Below, piece by piece: positions 11,213 to 23,230 of a stretch of DNA of 64,000 nucleotides (its first letter is position 1; every line of letters begins with the position of its first letter). The DNA is taken from contig NMRA01000438.1 in the NCBI GenBank assembly GCA_002633005.1, positions 70,867 to 134,866 on the forward strand, written 5' to 3'. The notes beneath the pieces are model-generated. The model ran no database searches and was not told the origin of the DNA. It saw only the letters and a program-made list of their open reading frames with translations. The stretch comes from Phoronis australis. Lineage: Eukaryota > Phoronida > Phoronidae. A program made the position numbers and the translations under genes.

Positions 11213-11948
11213 AATACATACACAAAACGTACCGAGAGTGGCGTACATGAAGTAATATCCCACGAGGTTGATACGCGGAATAAGGTCGAGTGGGACATTA
11301 CTTCATGTACGCCAATCGATGTACGTTTTGTATTTATCCCATACGCTTCGAATTCCTAAGTTTCTTATATTTTTTCGACAGATTTTTTAAAATACTTCAC
11401 CCAGACTGTTCACATGGAGGATCACATCCTATATGTGTGTATACTTGCGCGGTAGGTTGCAAGTTTTCTCTTGTAAAAGAAACAGTTTAAAAAGTAACGA
11501 TTTATTTCTTGAAAAGGGATAACAAAGATGAAAACAACGGCAACTCTGCAGTGAACTTGTAAAATCTCCTGGAAATAGTTAAAAACAACATTTGATACTG
11601 TACTTTCCCAGGAATCGGCGCCTGAGTTGCAGACGATATAGTATTCAGCAATTCAAAACTGAGACATAACATATAATTAACAGTTTTGTTCCAGATTTTA
11701 CGTTTAGGGCCTGGTTGCATGGCAAGTGTTAGTTACATTGTTGCATTGTTGCAACTGTATTACTTTAAACTAAATTCGGAAAGTTTGAGTATCGAACCGG
11801 CTGAAGACGTCGAGTCGACATATGACCTACCCTTTGAAATTTCCATGTAAGAGGTCACTGTTGAAGTACTGCGGGGGGGGGGGTGAATACGGAAAACTTT
11901 ATTACATGGCCGTATTTCACTCGACAGATTCAACGCGTATGGGATAAA
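11213..11948. repeat. Composite repeat, copy A: fold-back joined to a TIR element
   Basis: 11213-11335 is a fold-back: ACAAAACGTACCGAGAGTGG and what follows pairs with GTGGGACATTACTTCATGTA...GTACGTTTTGT. Abutting it, 11333-11948 is a 616-bp element with terminal repeats TTTATCCCATACGCTTCGAA and TTCAACGCGTATGGGATAAA. The whole composite recurs at 29147-29916, about 85-90% similar by eye. Short plus-strand frames inside are not conserved as protein. Confidence 0.75.
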
Positions 11949-12021
11949 ACACAGCCATTAGGCTTTTGTAAGGCTGCACAAAACACGCACACACACGCTT
12001 GTAAGGAAAGAAACCCATAAC

Positions 12022-12188
12022 GCATGCATACATACATGCACACATGCATACATACATACATACATGCACACATGCATACATGCATACATACATACATACA
12101 TACTTGCGCGCATGCATACATACATACACACATACATACATACATACATACATGCACACATGCATACATACATACACACATACATATA
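12022..12188. repeat. CATA/TGCA microsatellite
   Basis: Runs of CATA are interrupted by GCATGCACACATGCA units and continue for about 165 bp. The long open frames over it (His/Thr or Cys/Met/Val repeats) are simple-sequence artefacts. Confidence 0.95.
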
Positions 12189-12232
12189 GAACTAAATAAA
12201 GTACATTTAAATAATATTAATTATACTCATAT

Positions 12233-12358
12233 ACACATGCACAACCACACACAAACACACGCGCGCACGCCTCCCGCACACACACACACGGAAACACACA
12301 CACGCACGCGCGCACACACACGCGCGCACGTGCGCACACACACATACACACGCACACG
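12233..12358. repeat. CA/CG dinucleotide-rich microsatellite
   Basis: Alternating purine-pyrimidine CACACA and CGCGCA runs occur with few interruptions. Such tracts can adopt left-handed DNA. Confidence 0.9.
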
Positions 12359-12359
12359 T

Positions 12360-14456
12360 TATCGGGGGGAGCCCTGGTCGGGAATCGCGGTTCTAGTCCT
12401 ATTTCTCTGGAATTACACATCTTGTCACTGATATCAGACGTAAAGTAAATCCCAATGCGTGAACCCTTCACCTCCAAAATAAGCATACGTCAGTAAAGAC
12501 ACAGCTCCGCACCGTGCCATACTTCAATGGCCCCCGAAGGCAATCTTTTGAGCCTGAAGTACACAGGCAGCCATGTTTTTGTCGCTGTCCTACGCACAAG
12601 ATGTTAGGTGTCCTCTTTGTGTCGCATGACAGTGACCAGCACAGGCTGCTTTTACGGCTTTTCGTCGTCTGCTCCAAGAAAATCCAGACGTCCTTTATCG
12701 CGAGTAATAAAAACTTCTCTTTGTTAGCTTTTCTTAAAATCCCAAAAGGAAAGTAGGCAAATATACAAAAACATTTTGTTTACAAGCGAACAGCTATTTA
12801 CGTCGTAGAAAGACCGTACATGTACTGTGATTGCAATGGTGACATCTTCACCGACGTCAAGACGTGGAAACAATCGGATTCCGTCTACACGATCTCGATG
12901 ACGTCAACTTTTGTAGGTGACCGTGCACCCGCCATCACCTGGCACTGAAAAGATTCAGTTCGAGTTTTGTTCCATTTCATTGACCTTCAACAAAAAGAAC
13001 GAGAAGCTTCGTCGCGTATGCCATCATCATTCATCCAGTCGAGAGGCGAATGATCGCACTCGAGCAGAACACAGCGTACGGACGGTAGTCCGGCACAGCG
13101 TTCGTCGATTTCTGCACGACGTTATCAGGTACATTACAAAATATGAACGATCTTTACGTATGTGTACGATAACGTCCCGTACGGAAATCCATGAATACTG
13201 CACCGAATGAGCATACAACGATTCTACCTTGATTTCCTGCACACAACACGATAAAAGTATAATAAAATAAAATAACTCCCTTGACAGCAGATTACACGAA
13301 TACATCCATACTTAAATAAGAAAATTTTACGACACCTGTGAGCTGTATTCGATTGACCATTCAAGTTTCTTGGGAGAAAGTAAGACCACGGGAAATCACA
13401 CGAGTATTAGAGTAGTGTTCAGTCCGTCGCGAGCCAGAAAGCTCGATCAGACATGGCCACCAGTGAAATGATTGGGCGTCAAGGATAGAACTATATGGGT
13501 GTAAGGCTGTAAGCAAACGTTCTATAAGCCAAGATTTCTTGCCCCAAGTGTGGAGCGATTGTCTGGTGTCTACGAAACACGCCCCAGGATCGTAACCCTG
13601 TGAAAATCCTGGGGCAACACTACTTTGGGAAATATAATAAAGCTTACCTAAACTTTCATTAGCAGCAACGACAAAAAATTACAAAGAGACAACTCCTGCG
13701 CTAACATTTGGGGTGTTGTTACCCCATTGCCTAAGCGAGCCAAGCGTTCTAATCGATTCACAAATTAAATGCTCGTGGCTTAGCCGCGGTGCTGAAGAAA
13801 AGCTAATCGCTAAATTTCACTTATAGTACATCGATTTTAAAAATTCAAATACGGTACTATTTACTTTCAAATTTCAAAAACAGTCAGGTTGGTCGCTTGC
13901 CTTACCTATTGTAGGTTTTTGACTTGATACCGTGAATAATTCGCTTACAAGGAAAACACGCGTATCTTTAGATATGCGCGAATTTTCACCGCTGCTCCTT
14001 CGTCCTTCTTAGCGGCTGTTACTTGGATCTGAGCTTGGATCAAAGAGAGCGCGGTGCCAGAGTCGGACGCAGTCGTGATGCCCGCATTGTCCAGTGCGAG
14101 CAAGACCCATAAACTGTAGTAACCACTCTCTGCCTGTACACAATCACTGGCGACTTTTCAAAATGCATAAACCAGTAAAATAACGGCGGTATTCAGTTGG
14201 AAAACAACACAGTATGATTTACGATTTTTAAATATCGACGAACTTATAAGCTTAAAAGTACAGACATTGGTCTGCGCGTATGGATATAATCGGAGGATTT
14301 ACAAACGCTGATCATGCAGTAACAATAACACATGGTCTATTTTACTAGTACACAACTAAACTACATTACGACAAATAGAAACAACACACAGTGACCAAAT
14401 AAGATGTCAAAAACGAGTTTTAAGATAACGCTTATCGCCCAGTCGTATGGAACTAC
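12360..14456. other. Intergenic interval with no firm gene
   Basis: At 12385-12395 GGTTCTAGTCC resembles a polymerase III B box but has no A box. At 13027-13305 a 92-codon minus-strand frame begins MYSCNLLSRELFYFIILLSC, signal-peptide-like, with an acceptor-like GTGTGCAG inside; it cannot be told from chance. Nothing else was seen. Confidence 0.3.
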
Positions 14457-14462
14457 TTTATT
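14457..14462 (-). terminator. Poly(A) signal
   Basis: TTTATT reads AATAAA on the minus strand, about 90 bp beyond the stop of the exon at 14551-14641. This spacing supports that exon as a true gene end. Confidence 0.4.
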
Positions 14463-14550
14463 CGAGGAGCAGCACGCTAACTGGAAAACTGTGATATTGT
14501 GTGTAGATATTCAGTAATCACCGGTGGTGACGAAACACGTGTTGTGAAGA

Positions 14551-14641
14551 CTAACTAAGGGCTAGCTTCAAAGTCAATGAGAAAATCCCAGGTGGGTAGG
14601 TGAGAGAGAGCTGGCTTCTAAGTTTCACTGACCATCCGAAT
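14551..14641 (-). CDS. Terminal exon of an unrecognised gene
   Basis: The minus-strand acceptor GTCTACTTTGTTTGCAG is strong. One base completes the incoming codon, then 29 residues (starting FGWSVKLRSQLSLTYPPG) run to TAG. A poly(A) signal follows. Upstream exons would lie beyond the large fold-back at 14987-15740; none was identified. Confidence 0.35.
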
Positions 14642-14986
14642 CTGCAAACAAAGTAGACTGGAGTCTTAAAAATAAAATGAACATAACAGTTATGAAACAC
14701 ATTTAAAACCAACGATCGTTTGGGAGATGGCCCTTTCTCAAGATGAACCTAAATTACCGGAGTTTTTGTTATTTTATAAAAAATGCCATCAAATCCGTAC
14801 TTTCGACATTTCGGGTTATTTCCTGGACAAAGGAAAGTTCTATCGCCGGCGGGACCGACCTATTCGCTGTATACTCTGGATTTAACAGTCCACGGTTTCT
14901 CGTCCACTTGCGTGCAAATAGTGTTACCGTAAGATTTTTCTAATGCCTAAAAATTGACAACCAGGGAAAGAAACGTCTATGAAGTG

Positions 14987-15740
14987 GCGGCGGCACACGA
15001 AGCACACGCGACTGTAGGCCTGACCTACACGCCATCACAGGCGTCCTCAGCTTCTGATCGTCTCCAATACACTACATATATTACTACAATGTATGACACT
15101 CGGGACTAGAAATTCCACGGTGCTTCAATTCATCCGTCCAAACACATAACTTAATAAATTTACACAAAACAAGGGTTCAACAAACCATGAGCAATTTTTC
15201 TTTCCTATAAACCATTCACGGTGTCCTGCTCCGAAGAGTTCGCAAGAAATTCGCTATCAAAGCACAAAAATGTTCCCAAAAAACCCAAACACACCTCGCA
15301 CTTTGACGGTTCGGGGTCAAGGACGGTACGGAAATTACCGATGAGTTACGGATGGACGGATAAGTGTAGATCGTAACTTTTCGCGACAAACCGTTAATTT
15401 CCGTACTGTCCTTGACCTCGAACCGTCAAAGTGCGAGGTGTGTTTGGGCTTTTTGGAACATTTTTGTACTTTGACTGCGAATTTCTTTCGAACTCGCTGG
15501 AGCAGAAGAAAGAACAATTACTCATGGTTTATTGTACTGTTTTGTGTAAATGTATTGTGTTATGTGTTTGATATGGACGGCTGAATCGAAGCACCCGTGT
15601 AATTTCTAGTCCCGAATGTCATACCTTGTAGTATTGTATGTAGTGTATTGAGGACGATCAGAAGCTGAGGACGCCTGTGCACGCCATTAGAGCTTAGCCT
15701 CGTTCCGGCCTCCATCGCGCAGTTGCCTTCGTGCACGCCG
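14987..15740. repeat. Large fold-back element, arms about 350 bp
   Basis: The left arm 14987-15340 pairs with the right arm 15391-15740 around a 50-bp spacer. Examples: GGACGGTACGGAAATTAC pairs with GTTAATTTCCGTACTGTCC, and GGACTAGAAATT pairs with AATTTCTAGTCC. Identity between arms is roughly 80-85% by eye. The 60-63 codon frames across it are not coding. A short relative lies at 55714-55815. Confidence 0.85.
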
Positions 15741-16216
15741 AAAATAATCAAGTCCTGTCTGTATTGTTTTCCTAGTGAAAAATCACCCGCGTTAATTGTA
15801 CAGGATACATAAAACGGTGTTATTATTTTATTATTCTGTAGATTAATACATATTTCAAATATAGAAGTTGCGTAATCGAGTACAAGTGCAGTGTCTGTAG
15901 GATAATATCAGAGGCGCTGAACAGTTCGTACTAGCGAAGTATACACCATACTAATTTGTTCTCCAATAATTTACATACTAATAAAATTGCCATGGTAAGG
16001 AAAAAAGGCAATTCATGTTTTAATCAACGTCACTGAAGGTCTCGTATCTCTTTTTGTATGCTGTCATTGCGCCGGTTTGCGTGTCTGTCTCTAACATACT
16101 TCAACCATACATTGAATAATTACCCTTTCTAAGATCATTTAAAGGCACGNAAACAAAACAAACACTAAACTAAGTAAAGCTACGTAATATGTTTTTAAAT
16201 TATCTGAGTATTTAAA

Positions 16217-16276
16217 TCTCTTTCTCCCCCTCCTTCTCTCCCTCTCCCCTCCCCCCATTTCTCCATCTCCCTTTCT
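16217..16276 (+). repeat. Polypyrimidine tract
   Basis: About 60 nearly uninterrupted C and T residues (CTCTTTCTCCCCCTCCTTCT...). Homopurine-homopyrimidine tracts of this length can form triplexes and often replicate or assemble poorly; an N lies nearby at 16150. Confidence 0.8.
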
Positions 16277-16550
16277 ATGTATAGTTTTTAAAATTCTTAT
16301 CTAATATACAGAGAACAAAAATATAAAAATGGCAATGTTAGGTTTTCCAAATGCAAAGGTATGCTAAAAATATACGATTCGTACTTTGACTTGAAAAAAA
16401 TAGTTTACAGTAATCCCGTTATCTGCATAAAATAGAAAATCGTCCAATAACATTTTATTTTATTTTATTGTGATTCAAGTGGTATTCATTAAAGGTGAAA
16501 GCTGCCAACGTTGCAGGACGGCCATCTTGTTAGAGTATGAACCGTGCAAG

Positions 16551-16942
16551 CCAGTCACAAATCTCTGGTTTCCATGATAGATTTCGCGTACACAAGACTT
16601 GGAAGAAAATAGTCTTCGTGTTGACACTCATATGACATATTTTTTTTTAAAATGGTACACTTTCGTAACTGCAAAATCTGCTGACAACAACTGGCTCTAT
16701 ACTTGAAAATCCTCATCAGGTCTACTGTTGTATCTTACAACTAAACTCAGGAAATTTCTTTTTAATCCTTTTGCGCTTGCATTGCACTTGCAAACACAAT
16801 GGCAATGCAACACCTTAAAGCCAATGAAAACCTCGTTTTGGAGTAAAAAACACCAACATTCATCACAAGGGAATTTATTCTTACAAAGCATCGTCACCGC
16901 GTTCTTAACATTTATTTGAATTGAAGTCGGTTACATAAAATC
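16551..16942 (+). pseudogene. Broken partial copy of the 17.36-17.76 kb segment
   Basis: The segment aligns along its length with 17363-17755 at a constant offset of about 812 bp (for example CCAGTCACAAA, then CATTCATCACA, then TTTGAATT at the end). In the frame matching the downstream ORF it is open for about 30 codons (SQSQISGFHDRF) but has TAG just upstream and TGA after. This is a tandem duplicate that has decayed, or two copies of a dispersed repeat. Confidence 0.5.
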
Positions 16943-17063
16943 TGTAGCAAGGGGGTCATTTTAATGTGTGGAACAGAGTGTTACGGACCGCGCAAGCCGT
17001 TGTGCTAAAAACTCTTGGCTCAATTTTGATGAGATATCATGCTTCTTTTTGCATTCTTTCCAG

Positions 17064-17543
17064 TGACACTACTTTCGAGATAACGGAACAGGAAATGGAT
17101 TCCACTCTTACGACATCAATTGAAGTATCCTGGTAATAAAGATCAGCGTATTTTTGTTTTATGCGTTCCCGTTTGTCAGTATTTTACATTTAACATACCA
17201 AGGTCCATTATTCGCTTACAGCCACGCTGGTTTGTTTACAGTCAGCTTGCACACAACAATAACGGCACCAGTGCGCACCGGTAAGGGCTGCGTGATTTCA
17301 CGGCTATTTAAAGTAGAACGTCCGATCGCGCTCTCTATGGGTGATAGGGTCTGCTTTGTTATCCAGTCACAAACTTTTGGTTTCCATGTTATATTTCGCA
17401 TATGCAATTCTCTCCAAAAAGACGTCTTCATGTGGACACTCAGAAAATATAGCACATCTTGTAAAAATGACAGTCACATTTTCGTAGAGCTCTGCATAAT
17501 CTCGGGACAACAATTGGCTCCGTGCCTGAGAATACTTAAGTAG
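17064..17543 (+). CDS. Exon group of an unrecognised, possibly extracellular protein
   Basis: Exon 17064-17132 has a very strong acceptor (TTTTTGCATTCTTTCCAG) and donor (CTG/GTAATA); only one frame is open (DTTFEITEQEMDSTLTTSIE), phase 2 at both ends. Two continuations fit phase 2. Exon 17242-17280, between TTTGTTTACAG and GTAAGG, gives C then QLAHNNNGTSAH; IEVSC...NNNG is faintly immunoglobulin-like. Alternatively a terminal exon 17180-17543 gives about 121 residues (GPLFAYSHAGLFTVSLHT) but needs an intron of only 47 bp. The first choice has ordinary intron size. No family assignment is safe. Confidence 0.35.
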
Positions 17544-17759
17544 GTCAACTACTTTATCTCACCACTGAACTCAGGAAAGTTCTTTTTAACCGTTTTTGCG
17601 CTTGCAAACATAATGACAATGCATTACCTGTAAAGTCAGTGAAAACCACGTTTGGTTTTAAAAACCTCAGCATTCATCACAGGGGTATTTGTTCATTCAA
17701 ATCATCGTCATCGCGTTTTTAACCTTTATTTGAATTAAAGTTGGTTTCATAAAAACGAC

Positions 17760-19740
17760 TGACGAGCACACTGCCTCGGCGATTGAAACTAACCGGCCGC
17801 GACTAGCAGGTATAAGCTACATTTCGCCCTGTTTAGCAAGCTAAAAACGAAAATCGAATTTCGCATTTAGCTGTCTCATACTCCCTTCCGTGATAGTATT
17901 CTGTTCTCTTTACCCACAAGAACGTTGAAACCATCAGACAAAAATCTTCCAAGAGCCATCTATACAGGAAAAATTGCAACTTAGGTAGCCTTCATGGACC
18001 TCGGCTGTTTCTCGGATAGTCTAACCCAAAGTGGATTTTTCAGTGTCTTTTGACTTTGGCTTTTAGCCTGCTCTCGAGCACTCTGCCAATTTCTGCCTTT
18101 TGGCTTCGATTTGTAGATAAATTTTCTGATTTTTAGCTTTAGTTTCCTTTCATGAAACAGCGGGCTAAGCTATCCGAAGGCCGATTTTTAGCCAAAGGAC
18201 AAATAAAGACTTTTCGAGAAAGTGCCACCTGGTCTGAAGGATGACGACTTGCTAGTTATTCGCAAGTCTGTAAACCATTTACAATCTGAACAAAAAACGA
18301 GATAAGACTGATTTTACAACAGTGAGGGACCTAAATAAAAAGTTGATTTGCGACAGAAATCGGTGCCTGAGCATGCGCACACCCAACCTTTAATATGGGG
18401 GGCTCGAATTTCTAGCGATGTGGACCTTTTGCTGACAAAAATGCCGGAGGACCAAAAGAAAAAAACGGGGTACCACCTTCACTGTGCGCCTGCACCTTAT
18501 TAGTGGACTCTTGTCTCGTTTTCTCGGACTGTTTTTTTCTCTGAGGCGGACCTTTTTGCCCACTTCGCCAAATGGGGGTGTTCTGTGGAATCAATGGACC
18601 CCGAGACGTTTGACCAGCAGTAAAAGTGAGATGCCCAGACTTGCTCTGGAAAATCGTTGATGCGTTTGNGCTCGTTCGAGCTCCCCTCCCCCCTCCCCCA
18701 CCCGAGAGCGCGCATGCTGAGTTCATTGTCCTTGACAGCCTAAGTCACCAAGTGTAAGGTTCAACGTCGCCAAAAGGATACGGAAACGAGCATTGATATA
18801 CAGCTTGATGAAACTACTGCAGATTTCAACTTCATGCTTACATCTTGTGGAATCAATTGGAAAAACTGTCATTTCTGCTTCAAGACGTCAGGAAAACTAC
18901 ACGCTTCTTGAGGGCGAATACTCCTGAATGATTACATCTACCAGCCGAGAGCTGCTTGAAAGTGACCCGGTTTCCCGTAAACAACATAACGTGACAAGAC
19001 CGCGGTTGCGCAGACACTGAAGCTAAGCTAATCTTTCATCGACACAAGTCATTACACTCGTTCCCAGACGAATTGATGTTCGAAGTCAAAACACGTCTTT
19101 CCGAGGTTGAAGCCAAAAAAACAGTTTCTCGCTCATCAGACCATGACGTTTTTAAAGAACTGCCGCGCTTTTGCATCGTAAACAAAAATAAACGGAATTC
19201 GGGACAAGGGGACACGATCACGGGGAATGGCTATAATAATTCTATTTTTAACGAAAAATGTTAAGACTCAGTGTGCGAAAAGTGACGGTCTATAACACCT
19301 GAAAAGCAAGGAATTGTGGCCATAAATATGTCTGCGTGTATCTATACTTCCTGACAGTTGGCGAAGCATTTGTTTCGACAGAAGCTAAACAGACGAAGAA
19401 GCAACAGGACCTAAGAATAAAAATGACTCATCCCTCAATGCGCGAGGTCTCGGTCTATTAACTCGCAAGACCTTGGATGCAAACATAAAGTCGTAAAAAT
19501 AACTCATCAATCTTTTTCGTCATCTACATTTTTAAACGTGGCAAAATGAGGTGGTTTCCTAAAGAATCTTGATTCCCGTGTTCTATTCGTCACGTTCATT
19601 ATACACACGGTGCCCACCAACGCGCCAACCTTGTATTGCGACGTCCTAACAACACGTTGCATACATTTACTTTGTGTTCAGCCATTTACAAGACTGAATT
19701 GTGAACCGTGACCTAGTCTATTTTGTGGCTTCAGAACTGC
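17760..19740. other. Non-coding interval
   Basis: The only long frame is a minus-strand one at 18412-18726 (104 codons, proline- and lysine-rich, containing an N at 18669) with no splice or start context; it is probably chance in a locally GC-rich segment. Nothing else was seen. Confidence 0.4.
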
Positions 19741-19751
19741 TCTTGTAACGT

Positions 19752-21180
19752 AAAATGCATTACCGAGAAACTATTCGGTGCTCTATGAGTCAAAATCAAA
19801 ACAAACATTACTTAAATTTTATGAAGAACTTTTGGACCTGGATGACAAGTTGCTTGAAAGATGTCCAGAAAACAATGGGGTACATTTGAGTGATTTCGCT
19901 CACACGAGGGCACTACGGACCAAGTCAGGTCATAGGCGGCGCAGCATTAAAAAAAAGGGGGGGGGCTATAGCCCTCAACCACCCTGTGGTGCACCACCCA
20001 TAGATCATGATGGGCGGCGCAGCACTGAAAAAAGTGAGGGCTATAGCCCCCCCCCCATCCCCCTATGGTGCGCCGATGCAGATGCGGGTAAATTATCGCG
20101 TTAACGACCGTGAACGTTTGCAACAAAGCATCAACACTGAATGCCTGCCCGACCCGATGTATGTACACATGTATCGTTATTTCGTGCTATTAGAAAAGGA
20201 AACACGAGTAACGGGCTGGATTCATTACATTCCAAGTTAAGTAGGACACTTAATTTTTACTGTGTTTATGGCAATAATAATAATAGTAATAATAACAACA
20301 ATAATAATGATAATAATAATAACAATATAGATAACAATAACAATAGTAATGATAATAAAATATTTCAATATTGGTACATATATTTTGAGGATGTACTAGG
20401 TTTACTTACAGTAGCAACAGAGCTACTTTTGGAAAATAATACAGCGACTGAATGGTTGGATTTTTGCAATAGTATAGGTGCAGTTGTCATTTTTCTGTTA
20501 ATTCCAGTTTTTGTGACAGAAGAAAATATCTATTAACCGGATATATCATGTACACTGGCGCTCTAGTAAAAGCGATACACATGACGTCTTCGATGTTTAC
20601 ACAATAGTTGCGTATGAATGGTTGTTATAAGTCCATCAGGAATGGATCAAGATTTTGAGTTGAGGGGGCAGGGCAGAGTATTAGCTAGGATTTCCCCGTT
20701 AGACATTCATACCCTCGAACTGCCAAATGGAATCTGGGAAAATTTTAGGGGGGGGGGGGAGCATGGCCCCCTTAAATCCACCACTGGTCATCACTAGTTT
20801 GTTGACCACTCTATTGTCTTTAAATAGATGAAATGTGTAGATATTTTCTTGGTTAATAATGACTAAAAATTGGTATTTGTTGCGGCAGAGACATGTTCAT
20901 TTTTTAAAAACACGCATCTGATCTACCGTTACAAGATAACATTGAATGACATGAGATGAACAGACTATCGAATGCCTTGGTTATCTCCTTTTTCTTCATA
21001 TCATTAAACAGTGTTGATTAAAACGAACGTATCTCTGTTATTCTAGATAAACTGGACAATCCAGATAGTCCTAGAAATGCATCAGCAACACAAGGAAACA
21101 TAAAATTTAAAAATTCAAATGCAGGCACACGTCAGAAAACAAAACTACATGTTACATTCAAGGTACACTTGAAAAGGTGA
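19752..21180 (+). CDS. Three exon segments of an unrecognised gene, MITE dimer between the first two
   Basis: Segment 1 (about 19769-19927) reads YESKSKQTLLKFYEELLDLD then DKLLERCPENNG, clearly protein-like. Segment 2 (20088 to about 20235) follows GATGCAG and reads MRVNYRVNDRERLQQ...YRYFVLLEKETRVTGWIHYI. Segment 3 (21047-21180) has a strong acceptor (CTCTGTTATTCTAG), reads KLDNPDSPRNASATQGNIK and ends in a basic tail before TGA. Segments 2 and 3 join in phase 1 through a weak donor GTTAAG. Segments 1 and 2 are separated by two tandem MITEs and do not join in phase at the obvious CAG/GT; a donor at GGG/GTACAT would fit. It may be a gene whose coding sequence was disrupted by the MITEs. Confidence 0.35.
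19932..20076. repeat. Tandem dimer of the GGCGGCGCAGCAC hairpin MITE
   Basis: Two head-to-tail copies, 19932-20001 and 20010-20076, both have a GGGCTATAGCCC centre. The C-rich end of the second copy immediately precedes GATGCAG/ATG and would serve as the pyrimidine tract of that acceptor. Confidence 0.75.
20266..20360 (+). repeat. AAT/AAC trinucleotide microsatellite
   Basis: About 95 bp of AAT, AAC and GAT triplets. One frame reads as poly-asparagine and continues to 20536, but the segment lies inside a predicted intron. Confidence 0.9.
20660..20791 (+). repeat. Dispersed repeat R2, copy 1
   Basis: GGGGGCAGGGCAGAGTATTA, GTTAGACATTCATACCC and GGAATCTGGGAAAATTTTAG match the minus strand of 56790-56975 closely. 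It ends in a G-run followed by CATGGCCCCCTTAAATCC. No terminal repeats or ORF are conserved. Confidence 0.7.
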
Positions 21181-21199
21181 AATTGTTGATATGGCGTCA

Positions 21200-23230
21200 C
21201 TGTTACAGGACACCAAGTGGAGTGATATCGTTGTCTTTATTACGTGGATATGCCTCATGAAATGGCAATGTCCTCTTGTAGACCACAGGACTACCTCAAC
21301 CACTTCGGTAATTTATGTAACAAGGGCAAAAATTACACATTTATCCCTTTTTAATGAGAAAGAGCGACTTCAGTAGTATACAAAAGTATTTATATTTTGA
21401 CACGATACGCCGCGTAATTTTGTTTGACACGAACTCACAGTTATGCTTTCATGTATCTACACGTACAAACTTTGCGCAGAGAAATGTACAGCTATTCATA
21501 TTGCTATTTCTACAGGTTCAAAATATGGTTCATTTGCAAGTGTGGTATTATTTTCTGCAAGCAAATAACATATGAGACTGTTTCCAGTTACAACTAAGTG
21601 TGCATGTATGCATATCTGTTGACCTATTTTCTAAAGTTTTATTGCGCATGTGTATATGGGCTTTTGGTTGACTGTCAGAAATCTAAAACAAATCCTTTTG
21701 AAAACTTGTTCCATTTGAAAAAATCGATGACACGTTGAAAAGGCATCATTAAACAAGACGGTGTTTTTAATTAGCAGGCTGAGAAACATGTTTTGAGGTT
21801 TTTATCGAAAATGTAGCATGCAAGTGATGATGGATCTAGACGTATAAATAAAACTAGACGTATAAATAAAAAAACACACTGATGGGTAGTTCAGTCAAAT
21901 ACATAAGACAGAAAACCTGAACGCTATTCTAAGTGCATATACATTCATTCGTAATGCCATCCTCTGGAACGTTTGAACGAATCTGCAAAACAATTACTGA
22001 TTAATCCTGTTTTTATTAACACCGGTGTCACTGCACTCTACATATCATAAACAACGAATTAACAAAAATACAGCAAAGCACGCGATTTGTGGATTAATAT
22101 AACAAACACGTCACCGAACAAAACGAAATTATTTTTAGGTAGCCTTAAAGTTTATCTATGTTGTGTATTTTACTGTAACGTTCTTGAGCGAGAAGAGGTT
22201 CCGCTTCACCAATTGGCCCTTCTGCAAATACTTCTGGCAATGCGTGTACTTTTTATCCAGCATTTCTGAAAACATTTTTTTACATTAGCTGATTCAAGTC
22301 ATTCACGTCTTACCACCTAAGCATACTTTTCGATTTTGTATGCTTTTCCTAACGCGGGTGTCTGAAACGCATGGTTTGGGTCCTGCGCATATCAGGGGCT
22401 TCGCCTCGTAGTCACAGTGACAGGGTACCAGGAGAAGGTGAAAAATTGTGGCGACGGAGGGGGGGAGGGGTGAGTGAGTAAATAGATTGTGACAATCAGG
22501 GGCAGCTCACATTATCAAGATTCTCTGGACTCCTTGTAACCTATTGGGTGTCCGAGGAATCCCGCAAACCCGGAATCTGGCCTCCATGTATTTGAATGAA
22601 GCACCGGAGAAATTCACGGGGCCCGTATGCTGGATTATGCAGCAAGGGCAAGTTCACTATCCTCGGCCTGGTACACTAATACTGCAGACTGTATCATATC
22701 ATTGTGTTTAGCAGAAAATCTCGACTTGTGACGGCAGGCGGGCACCCACCTCCGCGGAAAACGTCCAGCCCTTGAATATAGATGAACATCAACAACAACA
22801 TTGTTGAAGCTACTGGTACTGCTAACTACAATGATAGCCTGTCTCCTGATTCAAAGCGCCTCACGTGGCATCGGGGCCGTATCCGGCCCAACTTCGCCCG
22901 AGTGGTGTTTGCGTAGATGACGATCGTGCAGACGATAAGAGGAGGCTTTATGTTATTTACCAGTATTGAACGTGCTTGGTGGCTACACCAAAGGGTATCG
23001 AGGGAGTATAGAAGTGAATGTCTATACCTAGGCATAGAACTCTAGTCCTATGACCTAAGTAAGCGAGAGAGCTCCCAGAAAGTAGTGCGGTGTGAATGCC
23101 ATAAAATATACTAAGAAACAAAACCGCCGATGTTTGTTGTTCTGCTATTTCGGTATAATTGTTAGAATATTACGGTAAAGTGCAGGCATTTTCAAATTTC
23201 GAATTCAAATATGTAGCCTAAATATGTTAT
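21200..23230. other. Non-coding interval
   Basis: One strong acceptor at 21515 (ATTGCTATTTCTACAG) opens 19 codons (VQNMVHLQVWYYFLQ) to TGA without other support. A tandem pair of ACTAGACGTATAAATAAA lies at 21837-21872. Nothing else was seen. Confidence 0.4.

Noticed and set aside
12024-12431. 135-codon His/Thr-rich frame and its Cys/Met/Val-rich counterparts on the other strand
   Set aside because: Direct translation of CATA and CA microsatellites.
20141-20536. Poly-asparagine frame with hydrophobic tail
   Set aside because: The asparagines come from an AAT/AAC microsatellite inside a predicted intron; no start or splice support.
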